From: Oscillospiraceae bacterium
GTDB taxonomy: Bacteria > Bacillota > Clostridia > Saccharofermentanales > Saccharofermentanaceae
Assembly (NCBI GenBank): GCA_902764825.1
Contig: CACWXL010000002.1
Location: 62,001-126,000, forward strand
Direction: 5' to 3'
DNA: 64,000 nucleotides
This document shows positions 27,372 to 35,010 of the stretch, in pieces. A program made the translations under genes and the position numbers. The notes beneath the pieces are model-generated. The model saw only the letters and a program-made list of their open reading frames with translations, was not told the DNA's origin and searched no databases. The first letter of the stretch is position 1, and every line of letters starts with the position of its first letter.

Positions 27372-28073
27372 TTACATAGCAGCTTCAAAGATCCTTCGGC
27401 TTACGCGCTCGATGTGATCTAAAGCTCGCTTTTTGTCTTTCTTCTGCATTATCTGAACGGCATCTGCCAGATTCGGCCTTCTGCTACTCAGATTGTGGCT
27501 GTCTGACCCAAGGAGGTCTATTCTTCCCGTCTTCATGAGCGAGATGGCATTCCTCTGCGTTCTCTCAATGAAGAACTCCGCATTGCACTGGATAAGCAGA
27601 TTCGGATTATCCAGCAGTCTTTTTACAAGTTTCTTGTCCTGGTCTAAGTATCTCTCGATATGAGCGATTATTACCCGAAGTCCCAGAACGTCTGATATCT
27701 CTTCTATCTCATCAATGAACTGCGGCTGCCAGTTCCTGAAAGGCATCTCTATCAGTATGTAATTACTGTTGCCTATGCAGAGACTCTCGATCCCGTCTGA
27801 CCTGCTCATGCCCCTGAAATAATGCACTTCAGCGCCTAATATGTAATCAGGTACCTGAGGCAGACGGCTTAAGTTTGCTTCAAGCTCACGGACTGCGTTT
27901 TCGCGCCTTCTTAAAAATGTCGAAGGCGAGTTCATGTCGGCATAGAAGTGAGGCGTAAATATTATTCCTTCAACTCCCTGCCTGACTTCCAGATCCAGCA
28001 TCGCGAGTGACATCTCGACATTCTTGCTGCCGTCGTCTATGCCGGGAAGAATGTGACAATGACAGTCAAACAT
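27372..28073 (-). CDS. CpsB/CapC-type PHP tyrosine-protein phosphatase
   Basis: 233 residues. MFDCHCHILPGIDDG supplies the first metal-binding His residues of the PHP fold. VEGIIFTPHFYAD, VIIAHIERY and RIDLLGSDSHNLSSR carry the further His and Asp ligands. These manganese-dependent enzymes remove phosphate from the tyrosine tail of the CpsD kinase. Here that kinase gene ends at the start codon of this one. Together with CpsC and CpsD it controls chain length and export of the capsule. Confidence 0.92.
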   Translation of the reverse strand: MFDCHCHILPGIDDGSKNVEMSLAMLDLEVRQGVEGIIFTPHFYADMNSPSTFLRRRENAVRELEANLSRLPQVPDYILGAEVHYFRGMSRSDGIESLCIGNSNYILIEMPFRNWQPQFIDEIEEISDVLGLRVIIAHIERYLDQDKKLVKRLLDNPNLLIQCNAEFFIERTQRNAISLMKTGRIDLLGSDSHNLSSRRPNLADAVQIMQKKDKKRALDHIERVSRRIFEAAM

Positions 28074-28843
28074 CAGGACTGAGAACTTTTCTTCTTATTG
28101 CTGTTGTGCGAAGCCGAATAACCGTATGCGTACTTATTGCCGTAACCATACTTATACTTCTTGCTCTTGGCGCCGGATCCGTTATAAACGAAGCCCAATA
28201 CCTTGGCATCGACAAGCTCGCACTGTCTCAATGTATAGTCGAGCTCGGAAGCATTCGTATAGTCGTTTCTTACAACGATTACAAGACCGTCAGTGCATCT
28301 TGAGACTACAAGCGCATCTGAAACCTTTCCGATAGGCGGCAGGTCAAGAAGGATAACATCGTAGTTGTCTGCCAGAGTATCGATGAGGTTCGTGAATGCC
28401 TTGGAGCCAAGAAGCTCTGAAGGATTCGGCGGGATGTCTCCTGCCTGAACGAAGTCTAATCCCTTGATCAGGACATCGCTGTGAAGCGTAGCCTTCTCGC
28501 TGTTGATTCCTGCAAGGATATTAGATAATCCCGTAGATCTCGGGAGATTGAGCTTCTTTCTCAATGTAGGAAGTCTCAAGTCGCACTCAACAAGGATAAC
28601 CTTACGTCCTGACTCTGCGATGGAGTATGCGAGGTTGATGACTGTAAGAGACTTGCCTTCGCCGTGTGTAGAACTCGTAATACCGATAACTCTTGCATTA
28701 CGGTCGTTACGCTTTGTAGCGAACATCAGGTTTGTTCTTAAGAGGTTATATGCCTCACGGCCTTCGAAATTCAGCTTTGAGCCGATGATGCTCATGCTGT
28801 TCTCATTACTTCTGGGTGCTGCAGCCTTTTTCTTATTAGCCAT
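28073..28843 (-). CDS. CpsD/CapB-type BY-kinase
   Basis: About 256 residues. Walker A STHGEGKSLTVINLAYS, Walker A' VILVECDLRLPTLRKKL and Walker B DVILLDLPPIG form the bacterial tyrosine kinase site. The C-terminal tail has a tyrosine cluster (KKYKYGYGNKYAYGYS) for autophosphorylation. I start at the ATG at 28843, six bases after GAGGTG. An in-frame GTG two codons earlier overlaps the CpsC stop. It needs the cytoplasmic tail of the adjacent CpsC protein for activation. Confidence 0.93.
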   Translation of the reverse strand: MANKKKAAAPRSNENSMSIIGSKLNFEGREAYNLLRTNLMFATKRNDRNARVIGITSSTHGEGKSLTVINLAYSIAESGRKVILVECDLRLPTLRKKLNLPRSTGLSNILAGINSEKATLHSDVLIKGLDFVQAGDIPPNPSELLGSKAFTNLIDTLADNYDVILLDLPPIGKVSDALVVSRCTDGLVIVVRNDYTNASELDYTLRQCELVDAKVLGFVYNGSGAKSKKYKYGYGNKYAYGYSASHNSNKKKSSQS

Positions 28844-28845
28844 GA

Positions 28846-29670
28846 TCACACCTCACTTCCCTTGTTCTTTGTTACATTGGCAGCGCTTCTGGCCTTCTCG
28901 CCTGCTCTCGCATAAGAGCTGCCGTAACCATAGTAGCCGCCTGATGCATCTTCATTAAGATCCGGAATGGAAGCAAGCACAGGGATATCCTTGTACTTCT
29001 CGAGCAGGAACTCTTCTTCTCTGATCGTGCTGTCCATAAGAGAGAGCAGGATGATGATGCCGCATGCGATAACGAATCCCAGGAGCATACCGATCGCGGT
29101 ATTCTTCATGTAGGACGGTGATGATGCGGACTTAGCAACTACAGCGTAGTCGATAACGCTAACGGAAGAACCTTCAACGATACCGGAGATACCTGAGTTA
29201 GGATCGATCATGATCTCAACAACGGTGTTGCAGATATTTGCTGCCATCTCTGGATTGGGATCAGTAACCGTGATCTTAAAGATAGGAGTGTTGCCCTCAG
29301 AGCTTCCTGATACCTTTGATCTGAGCTGCTCATATGTATAAGGGAGCTGTCCCTCATATCTTGCCTGCTCTAAAGTAGTGCGGCTCTTAAGGATAACGCA
29401 GTATGTATCGATCAATGAGCTCGATGCATTGATATCACCGCTCGTGATGTTGAGCTTCGTCGAACCGATGTCGAGTGAATTGTTGTTAACGTACAAGAGT
29501 GCCGATGACTGGTACAGCGGAGTAATAAAGAAGAATGTGTAAAGGAAGAACGCAACGCCGCCGACAAACGCAGCCAGAACGATCAGCCAAATCTTACTCC
29601 ATAAGACCTTAAGCAGTTTAAGGAGATCGATCTCCTGCACATCCTGCTTGTTTTGCAGATTGTTAACCAT
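28846..29670 (-). CDS. CpsC/Wzz-type chain-length and kinase-activating membrane protein
   Basis: 274 residues. Two membrane helices (about 30-50 and 190-210) flank an extracellular Wzz domain with TPLYQSSALLYVNNNSLD and KITVTDPNPEMAANICNTVVEIM. The C-terminal cytoplasmic tail activates the CpsD kinase in this family. Here it ends with a Gly/Tyr-rich GGYYGYGSSYARAG segment. It is the first gene of the capsule operon, and an AT-rich upstream region contains a TATAAT. It sets the length of the polymer together with CpsB and CpsD. Confidence 0.92.
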   Translation of the reverse strand: MVNNLQNKQDVQEIDLLKLLKVLWSKIWLIVLAAFVGGVAFFLYTFFFITPLYQSSALLYVNNNSLDIGSTKLNITSGDINASSSLIDTYCVILKSRTTLEQARYEGQLPYTYEQLRSKVSGSSEGNTPIFKITVTDPNPEMAANICNTVVEIMIDPNSGISGIVEGSSVSVIDYAVVAKSASSPSYMKNTAIGMLLGFVIACGIIILLSLMDSTIREEEFLLEKYKDIPVLASIPDLNEDASGGYYGYGSSYARAGEKARSAANVTKNKGSEV

Positions 29671-29705
29671 CAGATAGGTACCTCATATTTCAATGCATTA
29701 AAAAA

Positions 29706-29746
29706 ATTATAATCTAACCAATTAAATATATCACTAATTTTGTCAA
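29706..29746 (-). promoter_or_regulatory. Candidate promoter elements of the capsule operon
   Basis: On the minus strand a TTGACA (29746-29741) and a TATAAT (29711-29706) lie upstream of cpsC. They are 29 bases apart, too far to pair with each other, so at most one belongs to the true promoter. The region is very AT-rich. Confidence 0.3.
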
Positions 29747-29840
29747 TTTCTATTGTAATTTTATTACAAGTAATATTTTACAAGGCTTTTATGCTGTCAG
29801 GAATAACGAATATTTAATAGTATGTTATCCACCAACTACG

Positions 29841-31130
29841 TTATTCATTGCATTTTCTAATACCATGGCTGATCTCTTCCGAACGACTTTCGCTTATTCC
29901 GGCTTTCATGGCATACTCATACCAATTGTTCACTACCTGCCTGATCTCTTCAACAACAGAAACGCAGTATTCTCTGGTCAGACCCATCTGAATACCGGAT
30001 TGGATCATATCATTATCTGTTATTCGGGAGGATTTATTATTGATCAGCATCTGATGCTCCGATATCCACTTATTATTCGGGTTATATGCAAACGTAAGGT
30101 CATAAGCCGGAGTTAAAGACCATTTACCTTGCCTGTCCATCTGGAAAGCAAAGTTCTTTACATGATCATCGCAGTTTGCAGACAAAACATTGAACACCAT
30201 TCTTCTGAATAACTGTTTGATGCCTTCTTTCCCTATTCCGAGTTTCCTGGCACATTCGGCATAAGCTTCATAACTATAAGCGCCGATCTGGTTGTAATCA
30301 ATGTGTTTGATCGCAGCAAGTGTCTGAACATGTATCTTCTTGCCGTCTTTACGGTCAAATCGCCTGGTCATGAAATGATCAAATCCGTCTTTACTGAATA
30401 TTCGGCACTCCATCATATCGATTCCGGAATCTAATGCCATTAAATAATATGCATATTCGATCAAGGAATACTGCTTCTTATCAACCAGTCCGTGATCACC
30501 GTTTTTGCTTACACCGTCAAACTTTATGATCCACTGTTCAAATCCTTCTCCGGCCTTAACCTGGCCGGATTTGATAATTCCGGTTTTAGGGTTCCATGAG
30601 ATAACCGCTTTAGCTCTTGCTCCGCCGGCAGAAGAACCGATCTCAATGAGTTGTGCCACTGCCGCTTTATTTTGATTTAATACAGATTGTTCTTTATCCG
30701 CTAATACTTCAGTAGCCAATTCCACCATATCGGTTACATCGATATCCTCATCAGATGCTGCAGTCTCGGTAGCCGGTACGTATTCGAGGGCCCCCATTCC
30801 GCGTTTTCCTGTATAACAAAGCCTTTCTATTGCACTGAACGAACTGATTGACCTTCCGTGACTGATAAGCCATTGCTCGATCACAGCATTACCGAACTTA
30901 TCAGGCAAAGAATCGGCAAATAGTCCCGGCAGCCCATGAAATGCTTCAAGTCTGACTAACTCAGGAAAACTGTAGATCCTTCCGGACAGAGGCATCATAA
31001 ATGGCGACAGTTCAATACCGCTGTTCAAAAACTTCTTATCATATTCAAACCTGCCGGGGCCCAGATGATTATCCTGATAGATGACTCCGATCCTTGTACC
31101 CCACAAATAAACTTCACAAGCGGTGATCAC
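29841..31130 (-). CDS. hipA: HipA-type serine/threonine kinase toxin
   Basis: 429 residues. The N-terminal Couple_hipA part (VYLWGTRIGVIYQD...GPGRFEYDKKFL) is followed by the HipA_C kinase fold. SSAGGARAKAVISWN is the glycine-rich loop, NVLSANCDDHVKNFAF the catalytic loop and LTPAYDLTF the DFG-like metal site. Classical HipA phosphorylates glutamyl-tRNA synthetase and induces dormancy. The target here is not known. It overlaps the HipB-like gene by four bases (ATGA type), as usual for the pair. Confidence 0.92.
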   Translation of the reverse strand: MITACEVYLWGTRIGVIYQDNHLGPGRFEYDKKFLNSGIELSPFMMPLSGRIYSFPELVRLEAFHGLPGLFADSLPDKFGNAVIEQWLISHGRSISSFSAIERLCYTGKRGMGALEYVPATETAASDEDIDVTDMVELATEVLADKEQSVLNQNKAAVAQLIEIGSSAGGARAKAVISWNPKTGIIKSGQVKAGEGFEQWIIKFDGVSKNGDHGLVDKKQYSLIEYAYYLMALDSGIDMMECRIFSKDGFDHFMTRRFDRKDGKKIHVQTLAAIKHIDYNQIGAYSYEAYAECARKLGIGKEGIKQLFRRMVFNVLSANCDDHVKNFAFQMDRQGKWSLTPAYDLTFAYNPNNKWISEHQMLINNKSSRITDNDMIQSGIQMGLTREYCVSVVEEIRQVVNNWYEYAMKAGISESRSEEISHGIRKCNE

Positions 31131-31462
31131 TGTTCATCACCCCAGATCCAATCTGACTTCTTTCTGTTCCTGCCTGCCCGTTTCCTGACTACTACGTTCT
31201 CAACATGATAAGACGGTCTGTCAAACACATCAGGAATGAGTTCATTTAGACCGCTGACCATATTCAAAGCCAGCATCAGTTTAATGATATTCTTCAGGCT
31301 GATATCGTTTCCGCTTTCAAAACGGGCCACCGTACTTACAGAAACCATAGCACGATCCGCCAACTCCTCTCTTGTTATTGAGCTGTCGATCCTGTTCTGC
31401 TTAAACCTGGCAGACAATTCATTCAAAATGGCCTGTTCGTTCATGTCGGAATTTATAATCAT
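31127..31462 (-). CDS. hipB: HipB-like XRE-family antitoxin/repressor
   Basis: About 111 residues. An XRE helix-turn-helix (DSSITREELADRAMVSVSTVARFESG) is followed by a basic C-terminal tail (RKRAGRNRKK). I start at the ATG at 31462, seven bases after GGAGG. The longer frame starts with a GTG that overlaps that ribosome binding site. It should neutralise HipA and repress its own promoter by binding the repeats immediately upstream. Confidence 0.88.
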   Translation of the reverse strand: MIINSDMNEQAILNELSARFKQNRIDSSITREELADRAMVSVSTVARFESGNDISLKNIIKLMLALNMVSGLNELIPDVFDRPSYHVENVVVRKRAGRNRKKSDWIWGDEQ

Positions 31463-31481
31463 AGCGCCATCCTCCACAACG

Positions 31482-31580
31482 AGTATAATACACTATAGAT
31501 TAATATGCAATATTTGAATTATTATACTCACATATCGAATTTAATATGCAATATTTAACATGTTATTAATTGCAATATCC
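31482..31580 (-). promoter_or_regulatory. hipBA promoter with repeated HipB operators
   Basis: On the minus strand TTGCAT (31510-31505), a 17-base spacer and TATACT (31487-31482) form a good promoter. The -35 lies inside a near-palindrome, TTAATATGCAATATTT (31500-31515). An identical 16-mer recurs at 31541-31556, and a partial third copy (TAATTGCAATATCC) lies near 31567-31580. Repeats of this kind over the -35 are expected for autoregulation by HipB. Confidence 0.7.
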
Positions 31581-31598
31581 AAGCAATTGAACATAAGC

Positions 31599-31659
31599 CG
31601 GCCGCGGCTTGGATAAGTTACGCCTTATCCACGGCGAGGCTGGCGCTCCAAGCGGTAGC
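31599..31659. other. Three consecutive hairpins of unknown role
   Basis: AAGCC-GGCCGC-GGCTT, GGATAAG-TTACGC-CTTATCC and GCGCT-CCAAGCGGT-AGCGC follow one another in the GC-rich gap between hipBA and the first holin-like toxin locus. No reading frame is visible. It may be a structured RNA or an insertion scar. Confidence 0.4.
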
Positions 31660-31682
31660 GCGGAAGGCAAAAGAAGACGTCC

Positions 31683-31710
31683 TTGATTATCAGTGTTCGA
31701 ATAGTATAAT
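31683..31710 (+). promoter_or_regulatory. Promoter of the antisense RNA, toxin locus 1
   Basis: TTGATT, a 16-base spacer and TATAAT on the plus strand. The same arrangement occurs at locus 2 (33200-33227). Transcription would start near 31717 and run toward the toxin gene from its 3' side. Confidence 0.7.
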
Positions 31711-31716
31711 TTATGT

Positions 31717-31800
31717 AAGAGGTGCAACCCGTTAGACGGTTGCCTCAGTTAAAGATCATTAAGTGACCGTAACGTTTAGGCAGTGGCGGTCACTTTTTTA
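31717..31800 (+). ncRNA. Candidate antitoxin RNA, locus 1 (3' end not defined)
   Basis: Starting just after the plus-strand promoter, the RNA would fold its 5' part into a hairpin: GAGGTGCAACC pairs with GGTTGCCTC around CGTTAGAC (31720-31746). It would then run antisense into the 3' part of the toxin message. The arm GAGGTGCAACC is also complementary to GGTTGCCTC in the toxin leader. No clear terminator was found, so the end point is a guess. Confidence 0.45.
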
Positions 31801-31873
31801 TGTACTCAATAAGAATACTGACGATAATTGCCATCACGGTAAAAACCACGATAAGAATCTCATAGTCTCTCAT
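31790..31873 (-). CDS. Holin-like 27-residue toxin peptide, copy 1
   Basis: A 27-codon gene: MRDYEILIVVF, then a hydrophobic stretch TVMAIIVSILI, then EYIKK. This is one membrane helix with a short polar start and a lysine end, as in the putative holin-like toxin (Hol_Tox), TxpA and Fst type I toxins. GAGAGGAGGTGG lies a few bases upstream of the ATG, inside a hairpin with the upstream CCTCC/CCCTC. The leader may therefore hide the ribosome binding site until processed. An opposing promoter at 31683 could make an antitoxin RNA. The protein is identical to copy 2. Confidence 0.75.
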   Translation of the reverse strand: MRDYEILIVVFTVMAIIVSILIEYIKK

Positions 31874-32004
31874 TGGCACCACCTCCTCTCTCAAATGAGG
31901 GATGGAGGCAACCGCCTATGTCATACGGGTAACACCCCGGTGGTTATGATACGGCCATGTTAAAACAATACTATCAAACCAACGCAAATAAATCTTGGCC
32001 GTAG

Positions 32005-32067
32005 CTACATATACGATTCAATAAGTTCCTCCATAGGAACTTTAAGAGCTTGAGATAAGCGATACAT
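32005..32067 (-). pseudogene. C-terminal fragment of an XRE-family repressor
   Basis: The frame MYRLSQALKVPMEELIESYM ends in TAG. It matches the last helix pair of small XRE regulators (LxRLSxALxVxMEELI). An in-frame stop lies just upstream of the Met and no helix-turn-helix precedes it, so only the tail remains. Confidence 0.55.
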
Positions 32068-32090
32068 TGCTTAGTAGATGCGTTTACGTC

Positions 32091-33125
32091 TTACTCCACC
32101 CTTTTGGACTGCGCCGTGAACAGCATCATCAGTTCATTATAGGCTCCAAAAACGCCTGGCATATTGTTTGTTGAGGTTCCAACCATCTTCTCGCCGTCAA
32201 AGTAAGAAACTGACTGAAAACCACCCATAATGCCGGTCATCTTATCCTTATACTGCTCCCACTTGTCGATCTCGTATTTTCTGATGATCTCCATAGCAGG
32301 CTCAATAACATCAGCTGTAATGAAGTAGCGCTGTTTGTTTCTTACAACTAAGAGTTTCTTATCATCTATCCTATAAACGAATAAGGAATCCTGTCTTGGC
32401 GGATTGCATGACGCAAATTCAGATATTCCGAAGAGCTGTTCCTTGGCAATAACAGCGCCGCACTCAGAACACTTATCCTCTGTCTGGTTAGTAGCTCCGC
32501 ATTTATCACACGTCCACCCTGCCTTGAATTCAGACTCGGGATCAGAAATCTTCACGCTGTCATCCATCTTGAGGTCTACTGTAAAGCAGTTCGGGTTTCC
32601 CCAATTAGCAAGATCCATATGAAGCGTGCCAAATCCGTACCAGATCTTAACGATCGCGAAGTGGGTTATATTATTTTCATCCTCAAGCTTCCAGTCGTTG
32701 GGATATACAGCGAATTCTTCGATATCGTGATCCGTATTCTTAAATCCGTTGACTAACATATTGATCCCGTTCGAATCAGGGTCAAAGCTGTATTCCGTAC
32801 TTTTATAGAGATCCATAGGTATTCCGTTACTGTAATGAATTACATAGATCTTAAGGCAGTTGTCTTTAAAGATAAGCTTGTATAAGCCCGGGCCGTCAAT
32901 CTCTGTCCATCCGTGCTGAAGGAGCTGTCTCTTCTCAAGATCCTGTTCCGCCCCAGACTTTGTTTTTGAAGCTACCATCTTACCGCAGTTAGGACAGAAT
33001 CTGCTTATCGGACCGTTATACCCGCACTCGCACTGGAACGTTGCTTCTTCCTGCCTCTGAGCACCGCAGTTCGGGCAGAACTTGCTGTCGAAATAAGTTC
33101 CGCATGCACATTGAAATTTACCCAC
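32091..33125 (-). CDS. Zinc-ribbon protein of unknown function
   Basis: About 344 residues. The N terminus has two CxC...CPNC zinc ribbons (CACGTYFDSKFCPNCG and CECGYNGPISRFCPNCG). A third, CDKCGATNQTEDKCSECG, lies near residue 215. Between them is a domain of about 130 residues with alternating strands that I do not recognise. The C-terminal part looks globular. GGAGG lies eight bases before the GTG at 33125. The longer frame has no such signal. It is flanked on both sides by near-identical toxin loci. Confidence 0.72.
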   Translation of the reverse strand: MGKFQCACGTYFDSKFCPNCGAQRQEEATFQCECGYNGPISRFCPNCGKMVASKTKSGAEQDLEKRQLLQHGWTEIDGPGLYKLIFKDNCLKIYVIHYSNGIPMDLYKSTEYSFDPDSNGINMLVNGFKNTDHDIEEFAVYPNDWKLEDENNITHFAIVKIWYGFGTLHMDLANWGNPNCFTVDLKMDDSVKISDPESEFKAGWTCDKCGATNQTEDKCSECGAVIAKEQLFGISEFASCNPPRQDSLFVYRIDDKKLLVVRNKQRYFITADVIEPAMEIIRKYEIDKWEQYKDKMTGIMGGFQSVSYFDGEKMVGTSTNNMPGVFGAYNELMMLFTAQSKRVE

Positions 33126-33199
33126 AGTCCAGACCTCCGTTAAAGATATTTTTCTAATTATAGCAATCTTTTGTGGCCGTCGATTAATGACCAAACAAC

Positions 33200-33227
33200 T
33201 TGATATAAACACTTCAAATAGTATAAT
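33200..33227 (+). promoter_or_regulatory. Promoter of the antisense RNA, toxin locus 2
   Basis: TTGATA, a 16-base spacer and TATAAT. It matches locus 1 in spacing and is followed by the same AGAGGTG...ACCCGTTAGACGGTTGCCTCA hairpin. Confidence 0.7.
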
Positions 33228-33233
33228 TGTTTT

Positions 33234-33310
33234 AGAGGTGTTACCCGTTAGACGGTTGCCTCAGATTTGGTTACATAGTGGCCGCGTCATTTGGTAGTGA
33301 AGGCGGTCAC
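33234..33310 (+). ncRNA. Candidate antitoxin RNA, locus 2 (3' end not defined)
   Basis: Same layout as locus 1: a plus-strand promoter, a 5' hairpin around CCCGTTAGACGG, then sequence antisense to the 3' end of the toxin message. The region between hairpin and toxin gene differs more from locus 1 than the toxin gene does, which could make each antitoxin specific for its own toxin. Confidence 0.45.
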
Positions 33311-33390
33311 TTTTTTATGTACTCAATAAGAATACTCACGATAATTGCCATCACGGTAAAAACCACGATAAGGATTTCATAGTCTCTCAT
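33307..33390 (-). CDS. Holin-like 27-residue toxin peptide, copy 2
   Basis: Encodes exactly the same 27 residues as copy 1, with three synonymous base changes. The leader, with GAGAGGAGGTGG and the opposed CTCAATTGAG stem, is conserved as well. The upstream sequence beyond the leader differs (an inverted repeat GACAAC/GTTGTC at 33445-33465). Conservation of protein and leader but not of the flanks suggests selection on the toxin module. Confidence 0.75.
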   Translation of the reverse strand: MRDYEILIVVFTVMAIIVSILIEYIKK

Positions 33391-33649
33391 TGGCACCACC
33401 TCCTCTCTCAATTGAGGGATGGAGGCAACCGCCTATGTCACATAGACAACAATGTTCACGTTGTCGGTTTCCTTTGTTGGTTTTTGTAGGGCTTTGTAAG
33501 ATCTTGTCGGAAATTAGTCTCATCTAACCGACAATTTCGGAGATTTGCATCAGATATCCCTTCTTTTTATCAGCTTTCGGACATTTTTACCGACAAAGAA
33601 TTATATGCGAAGACATGTGTTTTTCCGGAACTTTTTCGCGAACAATAAC

Positions 33650-33677
33650 AAGGCCGCCCACTCACGTGAACGGCCCT
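33650..33677 (-). terminator. Terminator-like hairpin after metY
   Basis: AGGGCCG pairs with CGGCCTT on the minus strand around TTCACGTGAGTGGG, followed by TTGTTATTG. It lies 22 bases after the metY stop codon. The preceding gap (33391-33649) has scattered TGTCGG/CCGACA repeats but no reading frame. Confidence 0.6.
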
Positions 33678-33698
33678 GACAATTAACTTCTTACGCTA

Positions 33699-34976
33699 TC
33701 ATCCGATCTTATCCAGTGCCTGCTTGAGGTCTGCGATGATGTCATCAGGATCTTCCAAACCTACGGAGAATCTGATGAGGTCGCCCGGGATGCCTGCCTC
33801 AGCAAGCTGCTCGTCTGTAAGCTGTCTGTGTGTATGTGATGCGGGGTGCAGGAGCAAAGTCTTGCAGTCAGCAACGTGTGTAGCGATAGTAGCGAACTCA
33901 AGTGAATCCATGAACTTGATGGATGCTTCTCTTCCGCCCTTTACGCCGAAGCACATTACACCGCATGTGCCCTTCGGGCAATACTTCATAGCAAGCTCGT
34001 GCTGGGAATCGCTCTCAAGACCGGGATACTTAACCCATGCGATACGGTCGTCAGATGCCAAGAACTCAGCAACCTTCTGAGCGTTAGCGCAGTGACGTGC
34101 CATACGTACAGGAAGTGACTCAAGACCGATCTGGATGTAGTAAGCATTCTGAGGTGACTGGATGGAACCGAAGTCTCTCATAAGTTGGGCTGTAGCCTTT
34201 GTGATATAAGCTGCCTTGCCGAACTTTGTAGCATATGTAAGTCCGTGATATGACTCGTCAGGTGTGCAAAGGCCGGGGAACTTATCAGCGTGAGCCATCC
34301 AGTCGAAGTTACCGGAATCGATGATAGCGCCGCCGACTGAAGAACCGTGGCCGTCGATGTACTTTGTCGTTGAGTGGGTTACGATATCGCAGCCGAACTC
34401 AATAGGACGGCAGTTAACGGGCGTAGCAAATGTGTTGTCCATGATGAGCGGGATGCCGTTGTTGTGGGCAAGTGCTGCGAACTTCTCGATGTCGAGAACG
34501 TCAACTGTAGGATTTGTGATAGTCTCACCGAATACGCACTTTGTGTTGGGACGGATGTACTTCTGAAGTTCTTCAAGAGGAAGTGTCTGGTCAACGAAAG
34601 TGCACTCGATGCCCATCTTCTTGAACGTTACGCCGAAGAGGTTATATGTTCCGCCGTAGATGTTAGCTGAAGCGATGAAGTGGTCGCCTGCTTCGCAGAT
34701 GTTGAATACTGCAAAGAAGTTAGCTGCCTGGCCGGAGCATGTGAGCATTCCGGCAAAACCACCTTCCATTGCGCAGAGCTTGGATGCTACGAAATCATTT
34801 GTAGGGTTCTGAAGTCTTGTGTAGAAATAACCGGAAGCCTCTAAGTCAAAAAGCTTACCCATGTCTTCAGATGTCGCATACTTCCATGTTGTGCTCTGAT
34901 AGATCGGAACCTGACGAGGTTCGCCGTTGCCGGGATTGTAGCCGCCATGAAGTGCAATTGTGTCAACTGTGCTCAT
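33699..34976 (-). CDS. metY: O-acetylhomoserine sulfhydrylase / aminocarboxypropyltransferase
   Basis: 425 residues, full length for MetY of the Cys/Met metabolism PLP family. TIALHGGYNPGNGEPRQVPIY is the typical start. MLTCSGQAANF binds PLP. VTHSTTKYIDGHG holds the Schiff-base lysine. The end, with RFSVGLEDPDDIIADL, is typical too. It makes homocysteine from O-acetylhomoserine and sulfide. It lies 34 bases after pmbA in the same direction, with GAAGGA upstream. No S-box or T-box leader is visible in that short gap. Confidence 0.95.
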   Translation of the reverse strand: MSTVDTIALHGGYNPGNGEPRQVPIYQSTTWKYATSEDMGKLFDLEASGYFYTRLQNPTNDFVASKLCAMEGGFAGMLTCSGQAANFFAVFNICEAGDHFIASANIYGGTYNLFGVTFKKMGIECTFVDQTLPLEELQKYIRPNTKCVFGETITNPTVDVLDIEKFAALAHNNGIPLIMDNTFATPVNCRPIEFGCDIVTHSTTKYIDGHGSSVGGAIIDSGNFDWMAHADKFPGLCTPDESYHGLTYATKFGKAAYITKATAQLMRDFGSIQSPQNAYYIQIGLESLPVRMARHCANAQKVAEFLASDDRIAWVKYPGLESDSQHELAMKYCPKGTCGVMCFGVKGGREASIKFMDSLEFATIATHVADCKTLLLHPASHTHRQLTDEQLAEAGIPGDLIRFSVGLEDPDDIIADLKQALDKIG

Positions 34977-35010
34977 TTTTTATGTCCTTCTTTCCTATTG
35001 AATACTCTGT

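Noticed and set aside
31763..31963. 66-codon plus-strand frame over toxin locus 1
   Set aside because: Antisense to the toxin gene. The opposing promoter fits a regulatory RNA better than a protein.
34977..35010. S-box or T-box leader for metY
   Set aside because: Only 34 bases separate pmbA and metY, too short for either element.
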